Virus record (IMG/VR): IMGVR_UViG_3300031576_000230
Coordinates: 1 to 31,306 of that record
Reading direction: 5' to 3' (one strand)
DNA length: 31,306 bases
DNA from: a virus
Below the pieces are notes generated by a model. The model saw only the letters and a list, made by a program, of their open reading frames with translations, did not search any database and was not told the DNA's origin. Below, piece by piece: positions 30,755 through 31,306 of the stretch (the first letter of the stretch is position 1; every line of letters begins with the position of its first letter). Made by a program: the position numbers and the translations under genes.

Positions 30755-31306
30755 TTACTCCATGGCGCGGGCTATCGGCCGTGAAGGATCGGTAATCCAC
30801 TCACTCCATGAACCTGGGTAAAGACGCGCCGGCTTCAGGCCCGCGAGCGCCATGGTAAAGATACTGTGACAGGCGGAGACGCCGGAGCCGCAATAGCTGA
30901 CCGCATTGTCGCCCACCGCAGCGTAGCGTTGCTGCAACTGTTCGGGGGGTAAGAAATGGTTGTTGTGGTCCAGGTTGCCAGAAAATGGCAGGTTGATCGC
31001 ACCCGGAATATGGCCGGCGACCGGATCGATGGGTTCTTCTTTGCCTTGATACCGCGCCGGACCGCGTACATCAAAAATAACGCGACCGAGGTCCGCCGCC
31101 AGCAAATCGTCTGCTTCCACAGTCAGATCCGCTTGAAGCTCACCGATAAAGGGCTGTGCCTGCACGGCAACGTCCCCTGGTTCGGTCGGATATCCGGCCG
31201 CTTGCCAGGCCGGATATCCGCCATCGAGCAACTGGCAGTTATCGTGGCCAAGCCAGCGTAGCAGCCACCAAAGTCTGCTCGCATAAACGCCGCCCGCGTC
31301 GTCGTA
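30755..31306 (-). CDS. sseA: 3-mercaptopyruvate / thiosulfate sulfurtransferase (partial, N-terminus outside window)
   Basis: The frame is open from the window edge for 183 residues to TAA (30755-30757 on the complement). It covers the end of the first rhodanese domain (YDDAGGVYASRLWWLLRWLG, LLDGGYPAW) and the whole second one (FDVRGPARYQGKEEPIDPV, AGHIPGAINLPF). The active-site loop reads YCGSGVSA; CGSGV(T/S)A is typical of mercaptopyruvate sulfurtransferases, while thiosulfate enzymes usually have CRKGVT. It transfers sulfur from 3-mercaptopyruvate to thiophilic acceptors in the cytoplasm. The 148-base gap to the transporter on the same strand shows no clear terminator or promoter by eye. 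The symbol is by family; substrate is inferred. Confidence 0.85.
   Translation of the reverse strand, partial: YDDAGGVYASRLWWLLRWLGHDNCQLLDGGYPAWQAAGYPTEPGDVAVQAQPFIGELQADLTVEADDLLAADLGRVIFDVRGPARYQGKEEPIDPVAGHIPGAINLPFSGNLDHNNHFLPPEQLQQRYAAVGDNAVSYCGSGVSACHSIFTMALAGLKPARLYPGSWSEWITDPSRPIARAME

Noticed and set aside
1-31306. CRISPR array, tRNA, insertion sequence, diversity-generating retroelement or integrase
   Set aside because: None was found. The regular repeats are iterons, coding repeats or short tandem units without spacers. No reverse transcriptase, transposase or integrase motif was seen in any frame I read.

Overview
The window is most of a temperate long-tailed (siphovirus-type) prophage, read entirely on the + strand, followed at its right end by two host chromosomal genes on the - strand. 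The phage genes give lambda-like logic (CII-like activator, replication gene, Q-like late regulator, lysis, packaging/head, tail, tail tip). The host genes, a DMT/EamA transporter and a CGSGVSA-type mercaptopyruvate sulfurtransferase, suggest a proteobacterium, probably a gammaproteobacterium; I cannot name the genus. No integrase, CI-type repressor or excision gene is visible, so the left end of the prophage lies outside the window.

Layout. 1-4198 is the early right operon: the end of an unknown gene, a CII-like protein, a large primase-polymerase/helicase, a 430-bp non-coding region packed with GGTTACAAGT repeats in both orientations beside an AT-rich stretch (probable replication origin), a small HTH protein and a putative late regulator. 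4273-5699 is a terminator followed by the lysis cassette (a one-TM coiled-coil protein, a GH108 muramidase and a 3TM-type holin). 5701-8501 is an unusual block of five beta-rich, probably virion-surface genes, one made of 14-residue repeats. 8498-13777 holds the terminases, a DUF4055 portal and a Mu-F-like minor head protein with a JAB/MPN-like C-terminal extension. 13764-17632 holds a zinc-ribbon ORF, scaffold, major capsid protein and connector/neck genes. 17643-22132 holds the tail tube, the tail assembly chaperones G and GT joined by a clear A_AAA_AAG -1 frameshift site, and a 919-residue tape measure. 22143-29414 holds a Cys-rich lipoprotein, a Dit/lectin-like distal tail protein, a 1618-residue tail-tip/host-specificity protein ending in a Hint-like domain, and one last small gene. 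29415-29688 is the phage/host junction. 29689-31306 is host DNA.

How it works together. CII and the primase-helicase would run the lysogeny decision and replication. The Q-like protein would let polymerase read through the terminator before the lysis genes and four more intrinsic terminators inside the late operon. Packaging, head and tail genes follow in near-canonical order. The strongest non-routine signals are the iteron-type origin next to the prim-pol, the programmed frameshift, the JAB-like domain on a minor head protein, the Hint-like C terminus of the tail-tip protein, the 14-residue repeat protein, and an exact 17-bp palindromic site found in two different genes in different reading frames. 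All assignments rest on reading motifs and gene order; no database search was possible.
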